Below, piece by piece: positions 34,593 through 47,658 of a DNA stretch of 64,000 nucleotides. The stretch is taken from positions 915,080-979,079 of the forward strand of contig VZTI01003363.1 in assembly GCA_013397865.1 (NCBI GenBank). The letters are read 5' to 3'. A program made the translations under genes and the position numbers. The notes below the pieces were generated by a model. That model did not search any database, was not told the origin of the DNA, and saw nothing but the letters and a program-made list of their open reading frames with translations. Origin of the DNA: Struthidea cinerea (Eukaryota > Chordata > Aves > Passeriformes > Corcoracidae). Position 1 is the first letter of the stretch; each line of letters begins with the position of its first letter.

Positions 34593-36330
34593 CACAAAGT
34601 TTTCTTGTTCCTCATATCCATTTCCCACCATGATTAAAACCTACAGTGTAGGCAGAACTTCAGAAAATGAGATGTACATTATAACCCCAGGGAGATTAAA
34701 TTTATCCAGAAAAGTAATCACAGACCAGAACATTATTTATAGGTAGCTTGCATGAGACCTTAATAAAAGAAAATTACACTATAGACAGAAATAAATTTGC
34801 TGTAAATTAGAGCTCAAAGATCAGCATTATATCCTAGTTTTAAGTGGAGGAGATGGGAAACTGTTATCATAGTAATTCTGAGGATTTGAATTAAAGACAA
34901 ATGAAACCAGCACCCTGTTGATTTTTTGACGGGATACCCTTCCTTCTTGGACCGGGGTAGAAGAGAGCAGAGGAGGCTGCTGTTCTGTAAAGTTATTTCA
35001 TAGTCTCATAGTTTCTTGAAGGCAGAGTCCAAGGGGGTTACATGATAAAGCCAAGCAGCAACAGCAGCAGCAGCAAACAGCAGGCAGCATACAACATCTT
35101 CTTCTAATCTCCCATAATTTCTTCTAATTCCCCTTAATTAATTTTTTTCTCACAGAAGTGTGGATTATATTTGTTAATTAACCAATGAAATCAATACACG
35201 ATTCTAGTTTTTCTTTTCTTAACCTATCCTGGTCTAATTCTAACAATCGTAAGCATTACATAGGTATTACACAGATTTGTGTATACAATTTTTATCAGCT
35301 CTTATTGTTTATGTGAACACTCTATCTAAAAAATGTGAAAAATATTGTTCTATCTATATTTTGTCCAAAATAAAGAATTCTGTGAAAAGGCAGCACTGCT
35401 GCAGAAAGAACTGTGTTTTAGGTCTCTCTGCAGCTTTTTAGTTTAAGGCACTTAGCATATATTTCTACTAAAAGTTAAAAATCTATATTTCTATTTCACT
35501 TTGGTGTGACTTCACGTATCTCAGCTTGTCCAAAGGTTTTAATTCAACTCCTGTGCTTTGGCTTTCATCTGGGCCTGAATCCAGAGAAGCTTTCACTCCA
35601 ACAGCACCCCAGGACTTTTACTGAGACTACTAAATTGTGATCACCAGTGGCAAATATTATCCAGGACTTGGTGGCTCTGACTGTAACAGTTTTGAGTAGC
35701 ATTGGGATTGCAGCTATAGTAATGAAGGACATACGAAAGTGAAGTTCAAATTTAGGATTTTTCATGGTGGTCAAGGTGTGGAGCATCTGTTGAGAGTAGT
35801 CACAGTAACAAGGTCTTGTAGGTGGTTTTTTTTTCATGTGTCACCAAATATTGCTGAGGTTAAATGGAAAAATCCCTCTTTACATACATTCAGCAGCTAA
35901 TCACTAGCAACATCAGTATCTGTTAAGACTTTTTTTCTTATAAACACAGGGAAGCCCTGCTACAGTCATTGTTTTGTTAAATACAATGTACCTTGTCTAG
36001 CAATGCGTGTAACTACATGTTTACCTTTCAAAATTCGCACCTCTATTGTACAGAATCAAGGCCTCAGCACACATTTATTCAAAACTCCTCTGAAATAATG
36101 GAGCACTGGCACCTTGATTTGGTAAAAATTTACGTGTGTCAAGGCTCCAGAGCTTCAAGGCATATGTGTATGGGTTTAAGGTTAAGTCTGCATTGCTCCT
36201 GCAGTTCACACGAAAAACCATCCTAGCGCCATTGGCGAGTGCAAGATGTCAATCATTCTGCTTCACGTAGGGGCACAGGAGTAGGCAAGTGCGTGTAAAG
36301 CTCAAAGAGCAATTCTTTCCTTTTTGACAG
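34593..36330. other. Unannotated DNA
   Basis: No gene seen. It contains the short CAG-rich tract at 35055 and a patch near 34930-35050 that might be a decayed repeat of unknown type. Confidence 0.5.
35055..35088. repeat. Interrupted CAG-type trinucleotide tract
   Basis: AGCAGCAACAGCAGCAGCAG followed by CAAACAGCAGGCAGC, about 34 bp. Not within a recognised coding frame. Confidence 0.85.
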
Positions 36331-36740
36331 CCCTAGTAGAAGTACGGCTTGAATACTATGTCCAGTTTTAGCATATTTTTCCACAAGGCATGGGCCTTTT
36401 CAGCAAGTCACAGAATAATTATCAGAGGTCTAAAAATTGTGTGTAATGAAATATTAGAAGAAATGAGATTGTTCATTTTAGAGAACATGTCGGGAAGGCA
36501 GAGTAACCAATTTCCAATGTTGCTACAGAGTAAATGAAAGTGACAAATAGTACTTTTCATATGCAGGATGTTGGACATAGTCAATTCAAAGAAAACAAAA
36601 TATACGTTATAAAATAAAAAATTATAAAAACAGCTGAATACTAAAGTAAATTGACTAGGAACATTGTGGAATCTTCTGCCATTTAAGGTTTCAAAAGACA
36701 AGCTGGATAGATGTCCCTCTGGTGTTTATGTGGGGGAATA
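36331..36740 (+). mobile_element. Ancient CR1 fragment, + strand
   Basis: Diverged CR1 ORF2-end features in the right order: GAATACTATGTCCAGTTTTA (normally TACTGTGTCCAGTTTTG), CACAGAATAATTATCAGAGG (normally ATGATCAGAGG), then TGTGGAATCTTCTGCC and GACAAGCTGGATAGATG. No open frame survives. Divergence is far higher than for the copies at 9.0 and 57.9 kb, so this is an older insertion. Confidence 0.6.
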
Positions 36741-37048
36741 ATTATGAAATAGCGATTTACTTCCCAAAATGACATGTAGGTTAAGAAGTAGAGCTCAAGT
36801 TGAAAAGCTGTGTGATTTTGTGCCAGACCAAATTTCAGCAGATACAGCTTTGTCTGGTTGGGCTTTCAAGTGGTCCTTAAAGTTTTAAGTTAAGTTATCC
36901 TGCAGTAATGCTTGGGGAGGGAGAGGGAGCATGGGGACCGTGGTGACCCTAAGGGACAGGTAGGGACTGGCAATGTGGTTCAACAGTGGAGATAGGCTTA
37001 AGATAAGGAAAGAAAACAGCAGCAGTGAGCTTTTGGCTACAAAAAATG

Positions 37049-37104
37049 AGGGGCTATTGGACTAGGTTGCATCCCATGGTCATATCTAATTGTATGATGC
37101 ATGA
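37049..37104 (+). mobile_element. CR1 3' tail, probably of the same old copy
   Basis: GGGCTATTGGACTAGGTTGC then TAATTGTATGATGCATGA resembles the CR1 end, GGTTGGACTAGATGATC through to ATTCTATGATTC. It lies downstream of the 36.3 kb fragment in the same orientation. The two may be one element separated by a later insertion or by decay. Confidence 0.45.
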
Positions 37105-40100
37105 ACATTTTCCATTAAAAAAAGAAAAAACTTTGGGAAATTAATTTGGAACTGTGCCAAGTAAAATATTAATATTTTACTTCCTTTCATTTTGAATTGT
37201 CAAGAAATACAACTTTATAGAACACTGCTATTTGTTACATTTTTCTTTTAAGTAAATATTTTAAAAGTAAAATACAGGCTCTTCAGCCTGCAAAAAATTA
37301 CATTTTAAATTTATTAGGTTTTGTAGGGTGCTTTTTCATTCTATATTATTAGAAAATAAATTCTACCAAGAAATAGGATTGCATAAATAGGAAATTTTGG
37401 CAAAAACTTGGGTTTGTTTCATTTTTAAATCTAAGCTGTTGATACGTATAGATGTGTCCACAAATACTAATAGCAAGGGCAAAATGCATTAAGCATGTTG
37501 GAGTAGTTTCCAAAAGTAATTTTGCTGTAGCCTGGCCCAAAGCCAAAAGGAAATTTATCAAATAGATTAAATGGTAAAACTAATGGTAACACTTCAGACC
37601 TCAGTCTTAAATGGCAAATAAAGGTTCCACAGAAAATTGGAAAGTTCATCTGTAAATGGTGACTACTTAAATGTGCAGTATCCCTACAGCAGCCCTTTAA
37701 TACAGCTATAATTAAGACATATGGAGGAAAATGTATATTCACTCTTTCAGCAATAATAAAATTAATATTCAGTTGACATTTTCAATAAATAGCACTGGTC
37801 AGTGTCAAGGAATAAGCAACAGACAGATTTCTTAATAAGATGACGTACCAAAAGATTGTGAGATCAGATAAGCTCCTCCAAGTTGATTTTTTCCCCTCAC
37901 ATTTTAAGTCACTTCTAATTTCTTGCCATTTCTTCTCTCAAGGATACCAGATATTTCTTTTTCTTCTGTTTCTGCTCTGTTCTCCATCATTCTTAGGTGA
38001 AGCCATTTGATCAAATTTATTGCTTGCTTTGCAGTCACTTCTTTGACCATTAAAATTTTACACTAGAAACTCTTCTTCCCTGTAATGGGAGCATCTTTTA
38101 GGAATGATGCACTTTATGAGTTACTCCCAGGAATGTCCTTGGGCATAACTCTTCCTCCCTTCCATATTTGCTCAGAATTGGCTTTGGACCCCATACTTCC
38201 CAAACAGAAGGCTCCAGTCCTTGTTGGCCTCATAGCATGTCCCTCACTGTCCTTCTCCATTCCCAGAACAGGGTGCCACTCTTGGCAGGGATGAAAATCC
38301 TGTCAGGTTTCTCTCCTGCAACCCAGAGAACTAAGCTTAATACTTTGCAGATTCAGGTTCCAGATTTTATCTGCCAGCTATCCTCTTCATCTTTATCGAT
38401 TTTCTTGTGCTCTCTACATTTTCTCCCTGTGTCTTTCTGATTCTTTCTTTTTTGAAGCCGTCTTTTTTTTGACATCTGATTTCCCTTTATTGCATCCTAT
38501 TAATATTCTGATTTTCCCGGAAAGTCTGGGACAGAAAGGATCTTTAAACTGCATCTGATCTTAAAAGAGCAGGGAGAAAACAGAAGTGATGAAGATAACT
38601 CTGATGGTTTGAAGCGACCTTAGTACCAGGATACTGGCAATACAAGGAACCAGTAAAAAATATTGAAACAAAATACTAAAAATGTGACTGAGTGATGACG
38701 ATGTTTACCAGGAATTCTCCTTGGAACCAAGTCAGCTAGTACTGAAATTAATTTTGCTCTAGTGGAAACTGGAATTGATTGTTTGCAACCTACCAAAGAA
38801 AATTCATTGGAGGCTTGGTGAAAAACTGTATATATTATATTTCAATTCTTTTGGAGTCTTGCTAATATTTGTAATACTTTATTGTTTTATGTTGTTCTGG
38901 CTGGTTTTGTTTTTTGGGTTTTTTTTTCAGTCCTTTGCAGCTTTTAGCAGTGATAGCAAAGGAATATGTCTAAAGCAATGTCACTGTTGTTATTATAGTT
39001 GGTGACAATATTTGCATTTGGAAAACTTTGTTCTGTGTCTCATTTACATGTGTGTAATGATGTCTCTTGAAATGTCTGTGATATGTGGATATACACCTGC
39101 ATTGTCTGCTGACAAATGCACTGCACATGAAGTATTTCTTCTCTATCATAAAGGGGCTGATTTCAAAAACTATAAAAACCCCATAAACATTCCTATGGTA
39201 TTATCTCTGAGAGGCTGCTTTATTTTTATGTTCTGCCTCCTATGAGGCAGAAGCTTAGATTTCCCTTGCTCTCTTCTGTTTGTATTGTGATCTGTCATTG
39301 ATATCTGTTGTGAATTAAGATGTCTGCTATATAACACCAGTCAGAATGCAGGGTGTCACTAAAAGAAGTAAAATGCAAGTTTGCCATTCAGGGAGCAGTA
39401 TCTCTGAATCAGAGACTTGCTGTTAATTCATAAAGGAATTCTGAAGGTAAGTTTTATATGGATAAACTGTAGGTAATTTTAGTGTGCTACAGGTGGAGAC
39501 AAATTGTTACATGGATAGTGGAAAAATAAAATATGAAGATCACTAATAATTTAAATGATGGAAGATACTTTGATCCATACAAAAAAAAAAGAAAAATAAA
39601 AAGAATTGAACCCTCAGCTGCTGTGAAATGCCTTTTCTTTACTGATGTCATTTGAAAGGGTTTCCTTTGTATAATGTGAAGTTACAGTTCAGAGAGGTTT
39701 TAGTTTCATTCTTAAGGCTTCATGTTGCCATTGTGTATGTACTTCTGGAATAATACTGGAAGTTTAGGCATTTGAGGATTGAATAAATGAAAATTGTATT
39801 ACCTAAAAGTGTTTAACATAAGAAGTGCTGCACCCCATGCAATGAGGTCACTCACCATGAGAATGCTATAAATTTCGTAACAGTCCTGGTCATTTTTGGA
39901 TGAACCTCTGAAGGTTTATTCAGAGATACTCACATGTCTGGTAAGGGAGCAGAGACAAGTAATTGCAAGTGAAGCATTCAGGGCCTTCTCATCTCAGCTG
40001 ATGATTGAATACAATGTTTTGCCACAGGTTACAGTAGAAGGTGTAACAATCGGTCTGCAGATGAAAAAACATACTCTTGATTATATTGCAATTAATCTGA

Positions 40101-42927
40101 CCTAGATAATGTGATAGGAATAATTTAGATAGAGCTTAGTGCTGATCAATATGAAGAGAGGGTCAGAAAGAGGTTCAGAAACCCTTAGGGTTTTTTTTCT
40201 GGGGGAAAGACACATCACTTAGAGGATGTTTTCACACCTTTGTGTGATATATTGTGTACCTGCTTATGGAAAAGCAGTAATAGACAGATGAGGAGTTTTA
40301 AAGGATATGTGAAGGCAACATAAATTGAGTAGGGAATCAAATACATGCAGAGGATCCAGTTAGAGTTTTTGATTCCCTAAATATACCATTGCTGTTGCAG
40401 AAATACAGAGGAATTGGCAAGGTTAATTGGTTCAGAGATTGAACAAAAGGTTTCTGCTTGAAATATGAATCTTTGGATCAGCTGGCTGGATGGCCAGACT
40501 GTAAAGTCATAAATTTTAATTACTCTTGCTCCTATGGAGTTTGTAGAAGACCTAATCCCAATTTCTTTATGCACCAAAATGTCTAATGACTTCTGTGCAA
40601 GTGAGTGTGCAGAGAATGCACAATCAGACCTGGAATGGTTATGCAGCGTTGGATCTTGCCACTGTTTTCTGTGCTATGAACTGACTGTTGATTTAATTTA
40701 ACCTGGAAAAATTATGTGACTGAATTGATTAGTTCTGCAATTTTCTGGACTTATACACTGCACTGTGTTTCTGTTTCTTTCTGCTCAAATACTACAATAC
40801 AGTTTTGTCAAGGTTTCCTTGGGATGACTTTTCTTGAGGACTAAGTTAATAAGTCATGCTAGCAAAAGAGGGGGAAAGAAGAGTAACCTAAATTCTGGTT
40901 GTTTAACCATTGTTTGCATGAATATTATCAGTTTTCCCTACACAATCAAAACATTTTATGTTAATATGACTGCTTTCATACCTGTACTATCACCATTCCT
41001 CCTTGTATTGTTTTATCTAGGAACTTTTTGCCACGTAAGGAGAAATTCTGTGCATTTTTTAAGACCAGAGCAGGTATTGCAGATAAAACACATAATGGAG
41101 AGCTGGAGTTAGCGAGTTTTTAGGCTGATCATCATCACTTGCAAAAGGGGCATGATGTGTTTTTGCTGGTAATCAGTCAGACGCAGAGGGGTCCATGCCT
41201 ACTGCTCCCTGAAATATCTGTGTTGTCATCTACAATTTCTTGATTTTTGCTTTAGCATTTTTTGCATATTCACATTTCTTTTTTACCACTTGATCCCTTG
41301 GGCTTGTCATGGGGCTGTGAGGGCCAGTGGCTCTCACCACCCCAGTGAAGAGAAGAGCAGCTCCACAGTTCCCCCTCACAGCTTAGCGGTCTCCTCAGAG
41401 ATCAGAGCCAAGGCTGCACAGCAGGGCCACACCAAAACACGTGTTGGCTGACAGAGAGATGAATACCCAGGAAAGGGGAAGATTGCCGTGCAAACCTCCA
41501 GGTTGTTGGCAGGTGACAGCTCTTACCTTCCTCACTGCCACCTGACCTTGGAATTTCCTTGTGATATGACCTATTTTTTAAACTCAGGACAGTTTAAGGG
41601 GCATTAGCTAGAGATGGATATTGGGCATCACACCTGGCACCCATGATCTGCACGCCCGTGTCCATCTGCATTAGAAACACACTCACTGCAGTCACCACAC
41701 ATGGGTTTTTTTCTTTTGTACATCTAATACTGTAAAAGTGGCTTTTGTATATTAATGTACGGCAGCTTACTCTCTCTATTTGTATGACATTTTTAGAATT
41801 TGTTATTTATCTTTTAAATTTTTTTTTCCTTTCTTTGTCAGGAGCATTCTTATTTCAGGCAAAACTAAGTAGCATTGCCTGTTCCTGATGTTGCCAAGCA
41901 ATCTCCTTGATGCATACCTTTTTCAGTTACTTATAACTCAGCCAGACTCTAGCTGTTTTTGATGAATTTTTCCATGCCAATTTCTGCCTCCAGCTGAATC
42001 TTTTGCATCAAAATGTTTCAAGCTTTTCTGAGAATGATGCTAGGGGAAAATAGGTTGTTTTGTTCATATGATTCAGAAGCTTTGCTTTGAAATACTAAAA
42101 TATCTTTTATTTGGAGGAAAGAGAAGAGATGAGGAAGGATCAGAGAGACAGCAAAATATGAGATATGTGTCTTTTTCTTTCCAAAAAAGCTGCTGGACCA
42201 AAAGTTAAGGACAGAGACTCAGGTTTTGGAAGATAGAATCCTGGGAAAGTATAGTGGGAAATCAGGAAAATGTCCAAGGATTGTGTATGTGAAGTTGCAC
42301 CCAGGAATGAGTAGGGGCATCATGGGGAGGGACCCAGAACAAATAGACCTGTTGTCCGAGGGAGTATTTGGAGCCAGGCATCTGGGGGAAGCAGGGTGTT
42401 TAGGCAAGGATACTGAGGCAGGAACAGCCTCTGGAGTCCTGGGATGCTCATTGTGGGGCTGGGAACATGGCAGCTGGGATTTAATACAAACACTTTCTTG
42501 GGGGGTTTCACTGCATGATCACTCCCTAGTTTTCCATAGCACCCCAGTGTCATTCATTGTGCAGAAGGCATCTCTCCATGCAATTCTACACTCTGTTAAG
42601 TAAAGGAGAGTCCGGTTTACAGGCTGCTAATCTCCTTGCTTTACTTATGTATTTAATTTCATAAGTTGGAAATAGTCACAAATGCCACACAAATTGTGCA
42701 GAATCTTGCAATCCAAATTTTCTGCAGTAAAAACAAGCTAATGTAACCAACAGTGAAAAAACTCTGCCTTCTAATGTCATCCAGAGCCTGAGGTAGCATT
42801 GGAACTGGTGCTCAAAATGAAGGTATGCTAGAATTCAATCTAAAGCAATTGTAAAATTCTAATTAAAATTCATTATAAATAAGAACAAAAAAGAGGATTT
42901 TTTTTCTCTCCACAATTCTCTCATGCT
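37105..42927. other. Long unannotated stretch
   Basis: About 5.8 kb in which I see no gene, RNA or clear mobile element. It has a 9-bp perfect hairpin at 39231-39252 (TTCTGCCTC / GAGGCAGAA) and an A run near 39580. A GC-richer patch at 41290-41480 has no recognised identity. Open frames up to 125 codons (42226-42603, +) have no motifs. Confidence 0.5.
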
Positions 42928-43106
42928 TCCTTTGCCTTCTTAGGGATGTTTTCCTCTTTCTTATTTTATTCTTTTGCCTCTTATTTAAATACAGAGACTG
43001 ATTTAACTAGCTGAGATCCTTTGCCTTCTTAGGGATGTTTTCCTCTTTCTTATTTTATTCTTTTGCCTCTTATTTAAATACAGAGACTGATTTAACTAGC
43101 TGAGAT
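42928..43106. repeat. Perfect 89-bp tandem duplication
   Basis: The 89-bp segment 42928-43016 is repeated without a visible mismatch at 43017-43105 (identity runs one base further). The unit begins TCCTTTGCCTTCTTAGGGAT and ends TTTAACTAGCTGAGA. Unit identity suggests a very recent event or an assembly duplication. Confidence 0.97.
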
Positions 43107-44658
43107 TTCATCTTTTGTAACACTACTGTGACCCGTGGTCAGAAGGGGAGCTAACAGCACTGACTTGAAGAACCCGACTCTGGCATCTGCCCAGTCTTGA
43201 AGGGGCTGATAAGACTGTGTGATGTGTTTCTCTTTCTTTAATAGTGAGTGCAAGTAGGAGTCTACAGCTCCAAGTGAAAATATTTTTTCCTTTTGTTTCG
43301 TCTTCTATTTCCTTTGCAACATTCCTGTCCTTCCTTCTAGAAATAAGAGAATTATTTTATTTTTGCTACCCATTAAAGAATAGTATTTCTGTAAATTGAT
43401 CAAGCAGGAAATTTTCTTTCTGAATACCCTTTCCAGTAAAAATAAGGGAATAAAAGATACTATTAAAAAGAAAACCCTTGGTAAACAGGTACTCTAAAAC
43501 CTCTGTATTCACTATTTGAGCATTTTTCAACAATCTAATGTGGTCCTATCATTTGGTCATTTGACACCTTTGACTGTTTAGGCCCATTTAGTCCTTCAAA
43601 GAAACACAGGAAGAGAAGGAATAGCAGTCAGTTAAATCAATTGAATTGTGCTCTAGAAATTGGGAGTTTTGTTCTTAGCTTTGTCAATTGACCCTTTCAA
43701 TTAATCAAGAGATTAAAAAAACTCCTTTTCATCTACTGTGTAGTCTTTGGTTGCTGAATGTTTGACTCTATATCCCAAGAGCTGATCTGCACATGGACTG
43801 TGTCTCCAGTGCAATTGAAAGTGAGGTAAAATGCAGTTAGAACATTTAAACATCCTATATTATATTAAATGGCTTTGAAAAATCATGACCTCTTTCATGG
43901 TTTGCATTCTGTTCATCTGCTCTACGTTTTCTCATTTGTAGGAATGAAGCTAATATTATTTCCTCTATCTCAGATTCATTCATCCTGGTAATGGCCGATA
44001 AGGAAGACAATGATTATTCAGAGTCAATTGTAATTTTCTGCAGCAGGTGAGATGGATCAGCAGGCTCTGTCTTTTTCTCAGAGGGTATGTCCTTATTTCA
44101 ATAGTCAGCATCCTTATTTCAAAGAATCATCAGCATCACCTTCTTTGATGAACTCAGACAAGGCAAGTGACACATTAAATTGGTCTACAGCAGATATTTT
44201 ATTTTGTGGATTTGCAGATACCCAAAAAATTTCCCAGCAGAAGCACAGATATGTGGGCTGAACCAAAGCCTTTTGAAAAGAGAAACTTTCTCACCTTTGG
44301 TTACCCTTCATGGATGCATTAAAAATTGTTGACAGTCTTGCAGAGGTCTCTGGGCTGCAGGTTAAAAGCAACTTTATAGACACTGAACTTTCTGACTCAG
44401 CTCTCTGAAGACATGAGGTTTTCACTGCTGATATCTGCATTGTATAAATTCTGGAGATAAAAGGAGATTTTTATGGAGAGCTCTTCGTCCTGGACATTCA
44501 ACCTGCTTTAATATCTTTATTTTCAAACCACATTTGGACTACTTTTATGTTCGTTTAGGGCATCTTATGTTCATTTAGTTGTCCTGCTAGAAACAGAAGC
44601 ATGTAAAATGAATGTTGGGAATTCTACACAGTATAAAGAATCAACCCTAAATATAGTC
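43107..44658. other. Unannotated DNA
   Basis: Nothing recognised. Near 44089-44140 the phrase CCTTATTTCAA with AGTCAGCAT/CATCAGCAT recurs in two imperfect copies. Confidence 0.5.
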
Positions 44659-44691
44659 TGATATACATATAATGGAATTATATGTATATCA
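44659..44691. repeat. AT-rich hairpin, 14-15 bp stem
   Basis: TGATATACATATAA (44659-44672) and TTATATGTATATCA (44678-44691) are exact reverse complements around TGGAA. The outer T and A of that loop can also pair. Confidence 0.95.
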
Positions 44692-45363
44692 TTCAATATG
44701 ATGGTCCCCAATGACTGTCCTGCTGTACATATCATAAGGACGGACTACTAGGAAGAGTTCCTAATACTGTATTAGCTGAAATGGCAGTCCCATTTGGCCA
44801 TCAATTGCAACCTACCTGGAAAACACAAATGTGCTTTAAATAATGCTAGAAGGGAAATAAAGAAAACCCATAAAGCTATTGGTGCTACTAATTTGAGAAA
44901 GGATCAAAAGGCTAGTTAAACAGCTCTATTTTGCAGTCTCATTTTAAATTATTCATTGTGCTGGACCTGCAGAAAGAGTGACAAAGCACATGGGATGTGG
45001 TTTAATTTGCCCAAATCTTTATTAACTTCATTCATCCGGGAGTTATCTGGCAGTAATTTGTGCAGTATAGGTTATCATGCCATTTTCACTCTTTATGACC
45101 TTTTTAAAGGGGGTTACTTTCAGCCTCATCCCTGTCCACACCCACTGGTACAGGCTCACTTCAATCGCAAGCAAGTTTAGTGGCCTGTTAGTCCACACAT
45201 TTTACTTTTGTCAGTCATTTCACACATTGTGCTGTCTGCTTCAACCTTAAAAAATCAGTTTTAAACTCTTTTTTATGTTCTGGGGAAAGGCACAGGACTT
45301 ACACTAAAATATGACAGTCTCCTCAGTGTTAACACTAACCTGTTCCGAAGTCTCAGCCCCACA
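44692..45363. other. Unannotated DNA
   Basis: No gene or repeat family recognised. Confidence 0.5.
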
Positions 45364-45496
45364 AGGTACGGGTGTCACATTGCAGAAATAGAATGGACAG
45401 TCTTCGGCATCTCAGCTGGAATTGTTCACCAGGTACAGGTGTCAGATTGTAGAAATGGGATGGACAGTCTCCTGACCTCAGCAGGAATTGTTCACC
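45364..45496. repeat. Diverged 67-bp tandem duplication
   Basis: AGGTACGGGTGTCACATTG (45364) and AGGTACAGGTGTCAGATTG (45431) start two copies with a period of 67 bp. Both end GGAATTGTTCACC. Identity is roughly 80-85% by eye. A GACAGTCTCCTCAGTG word near 45313 may be the remains of a third unit to the left. Confidence 0.9.
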
Positions 45497-46783
45497 AAAA
45501 TTTCTTACCTGTATCCAGTCACGATTCTACATATACCCTTACCATAAGTCCCAGGCGTCTGAAGAGGGTGCAGTTGACAGAATTACTCTCTCTGCTTTGT
45601 TCTCTTCCCTAATGTTGTGGAGAGTGAACAGGTTCATATATGCCCCGTGCATGCTTGTTTCTCTGCTGTATACAGTGCAATTTTGCCTCAGTCCTAAACC
45701 AAACTGCACGAGCAACACTTGAGACTGCTCAGAACTAAAAGTAGCCATAAGGAATGAGATGCCCATTTTCAGCCTCTTTCAGCAAAATGTAATCCCTGAA
45801 TGCCTCAGCTAGCATAAATGAAAATTAATGGAAATATCTTTTAGTATTCCATTTACCTTCCCTGCTTCGTATCTGGTATCTCAAAGTCAAAACACCACTC
45901 CACTCCTGTACTTTGAGTCTCCAAATCTCCAGATGCCCAATCCTTGCCAAGGCGGTTACTTTTTTTTCTGTTGTAAACAGTCCACAAATGCCACCTGGAA
46001 TGTGATTGAGTGCAGTGAAAACACATTGTTGTTCTGGCATACCTAAACTAACCAGGGACAACAGATGTTCTTTAAAGAATACTAGGATAATACTTTTGAC
46101 TTGACTAATTAACTGGCAATTTAAAATGGTTCTGTTTTCCATTTCCATTTCACTGTGCTCACATGCATTTCTGATTGAACCTTTGCTTCACTTGAGATTT
46201 TCTTTATGAGCAAGTAATTTGAAGGATCTGCTTAGCCTAATTTTCCCCTGAAGTTCTGACACAGAATTGTGAAGATTTCCTATAGCACACAACAAAGCTC
46301 CTCTGAATAGCCAGTGCTGTCCTGAAGGAGAGTTGAGAAAATTTATATTCACTGGGGAGATGGAAATTGCTCAAAGTGCAGGAAACCTTAAAGCATTAGG
46401 CAGCCCAGAAATCTTTATATTTTTATTCTTAGGTAATAGGTCTCAGATTTCCCTCTGACTCACTGGATGGAAACTGACAGACAAACATAGTAAATATGAG
46501 GTAACTTGCCTCTCTGCCAGCTGTCAGGGAGCTAACCATAAGTTGTTTGGATTTCCTCCAAACACATATTTGCTATGTATGTGTCATTCTGTGCATGGAA
46601 TGGAACGCTTGAAGTGCTTGATACTTTATATTTGAGCTCTATGCTTTTTGCTTGACTGTGATGGATTTACCATGAATACTAAGAGTGTTGTTTCTACTCA
46701 GTATGCAAGCAAGAAAAAATGTAATCCGAAGAAATGACTTCTAACATAATATTTTATGAATTGGTAGATTTTCACTTAGTGTA
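45497..46783. other. Unannotated DNA
   Basis: No gene or repeat recognised. A frame of 107 codons on the - strand (45825-46148) has no motif. Confidence 0.5.
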
Positions 46784-47658
46784 ATAGGATAGAATAGACT
46801 GTTTCTGCTGGAAACGACCTACACTGATCATCTCATCAAACTAACAGATTAATTCCGGGCAGACCAAATGTTAAAGCATGTTGTTGAGGGCCTTCTCCAA
46901 ACACTTCTTAAACACTGACAGGCCTAGGGCATAGACCACCTCTCTAGGAAGCCCGTTCCAGAATTTGACAACCCCCTTGGTAAAAAAATGCTGCTCACAG
47001 TTCAGACTATGTCTCCTCAGCATAACTTTGAACCACTTCCATAGGTCCTATCACTGGATACCATGGAGAAGAGCTCAGCACCTCCCTCTCTATGTCCCCG
47101 CTTCAGGAAGTTGTAGAGAACAATGAGGTCACCCCTCCGCCTCCCTTTCTCCAAACTAGACAAACCCAAAGTTCTTAGCTTCTCCTTATAGGACATTCCT
47201 TTCGTTCCCGTCAGCAGCTTTGTTCACCTCCTCTGGACACGTTCAAGGACCTTCACATCCTTCCACATCCTTCTTAAACTGTGGGGCCCAGAACTGCACA
47301 AAGCACTCAGTGTGGGGCAGCACCAACACTGAACACAGCGGGATGATCTCCTGACCAGCTGGGGATGCTGAGTTTGGTGCACACCAGGATGGAATTTGCC
47401 CTCTGGGCTGCCTGGGCTCACACTGCTGACTCCTTCTGAGGCTGCTGTCAGGCAGCACCCCCAGATCCCTCCAGCCATTTCTCTACCAATCTGTGCCCGG
47501 CATTACTCTTTCCTAGGCGCAGGATCCAGCATTTTGCCTTGTTTAATTCCATCCATTGTTCATTACCCAATGCTCCAACCTATCTAGACCCCTGTCTATT
47601 GTCTCTGATCCCTCAAGAGGGTCAACAGCACCTTCAAGTTTGGCATCATCAGTTACAT
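46784..47658 (-). mobile_element. CR1 LINE, about 875 bp, - strand
   Basis: The longest CR1 copy here. The + strand starts with an eroded octamer (ATAGGATAGAATAGACTG) and runs back through the 3' UTR into ORF2. On the - strand, broken frames still show CR1 ORF2 C-terminal sequence: FVQFWAPQFKKD and ERVQRR at about 47225-47310, and further upstream words matching the KLEGAVD...ETIDRGLDRLEHW region near 47560-47640. Frameshifts separate these pieces, so no protein is made. The body differs from the 9.0 and 57.9 kb copies, which suggests another CR1 subfamily. Confidence 0.93.

Noticed and set aside
41290..41480. GC-richer patch as a repeat or exon
   Set aside because: No match to CR1 or to the LTR types recognised here, and no open frame of note; left unassigned.
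44659..44691. MITE or DNA transposon end
   Set aside because: No second inverted terminus and no target duplication seen; simple local inverted repeat is enough.
47224..47478. Two overlapping - strand frames as genes
   Set aside because: They are frameshifted pieces of CR1 ORF2 within the 46.8-47.7 kb CR1 copy.
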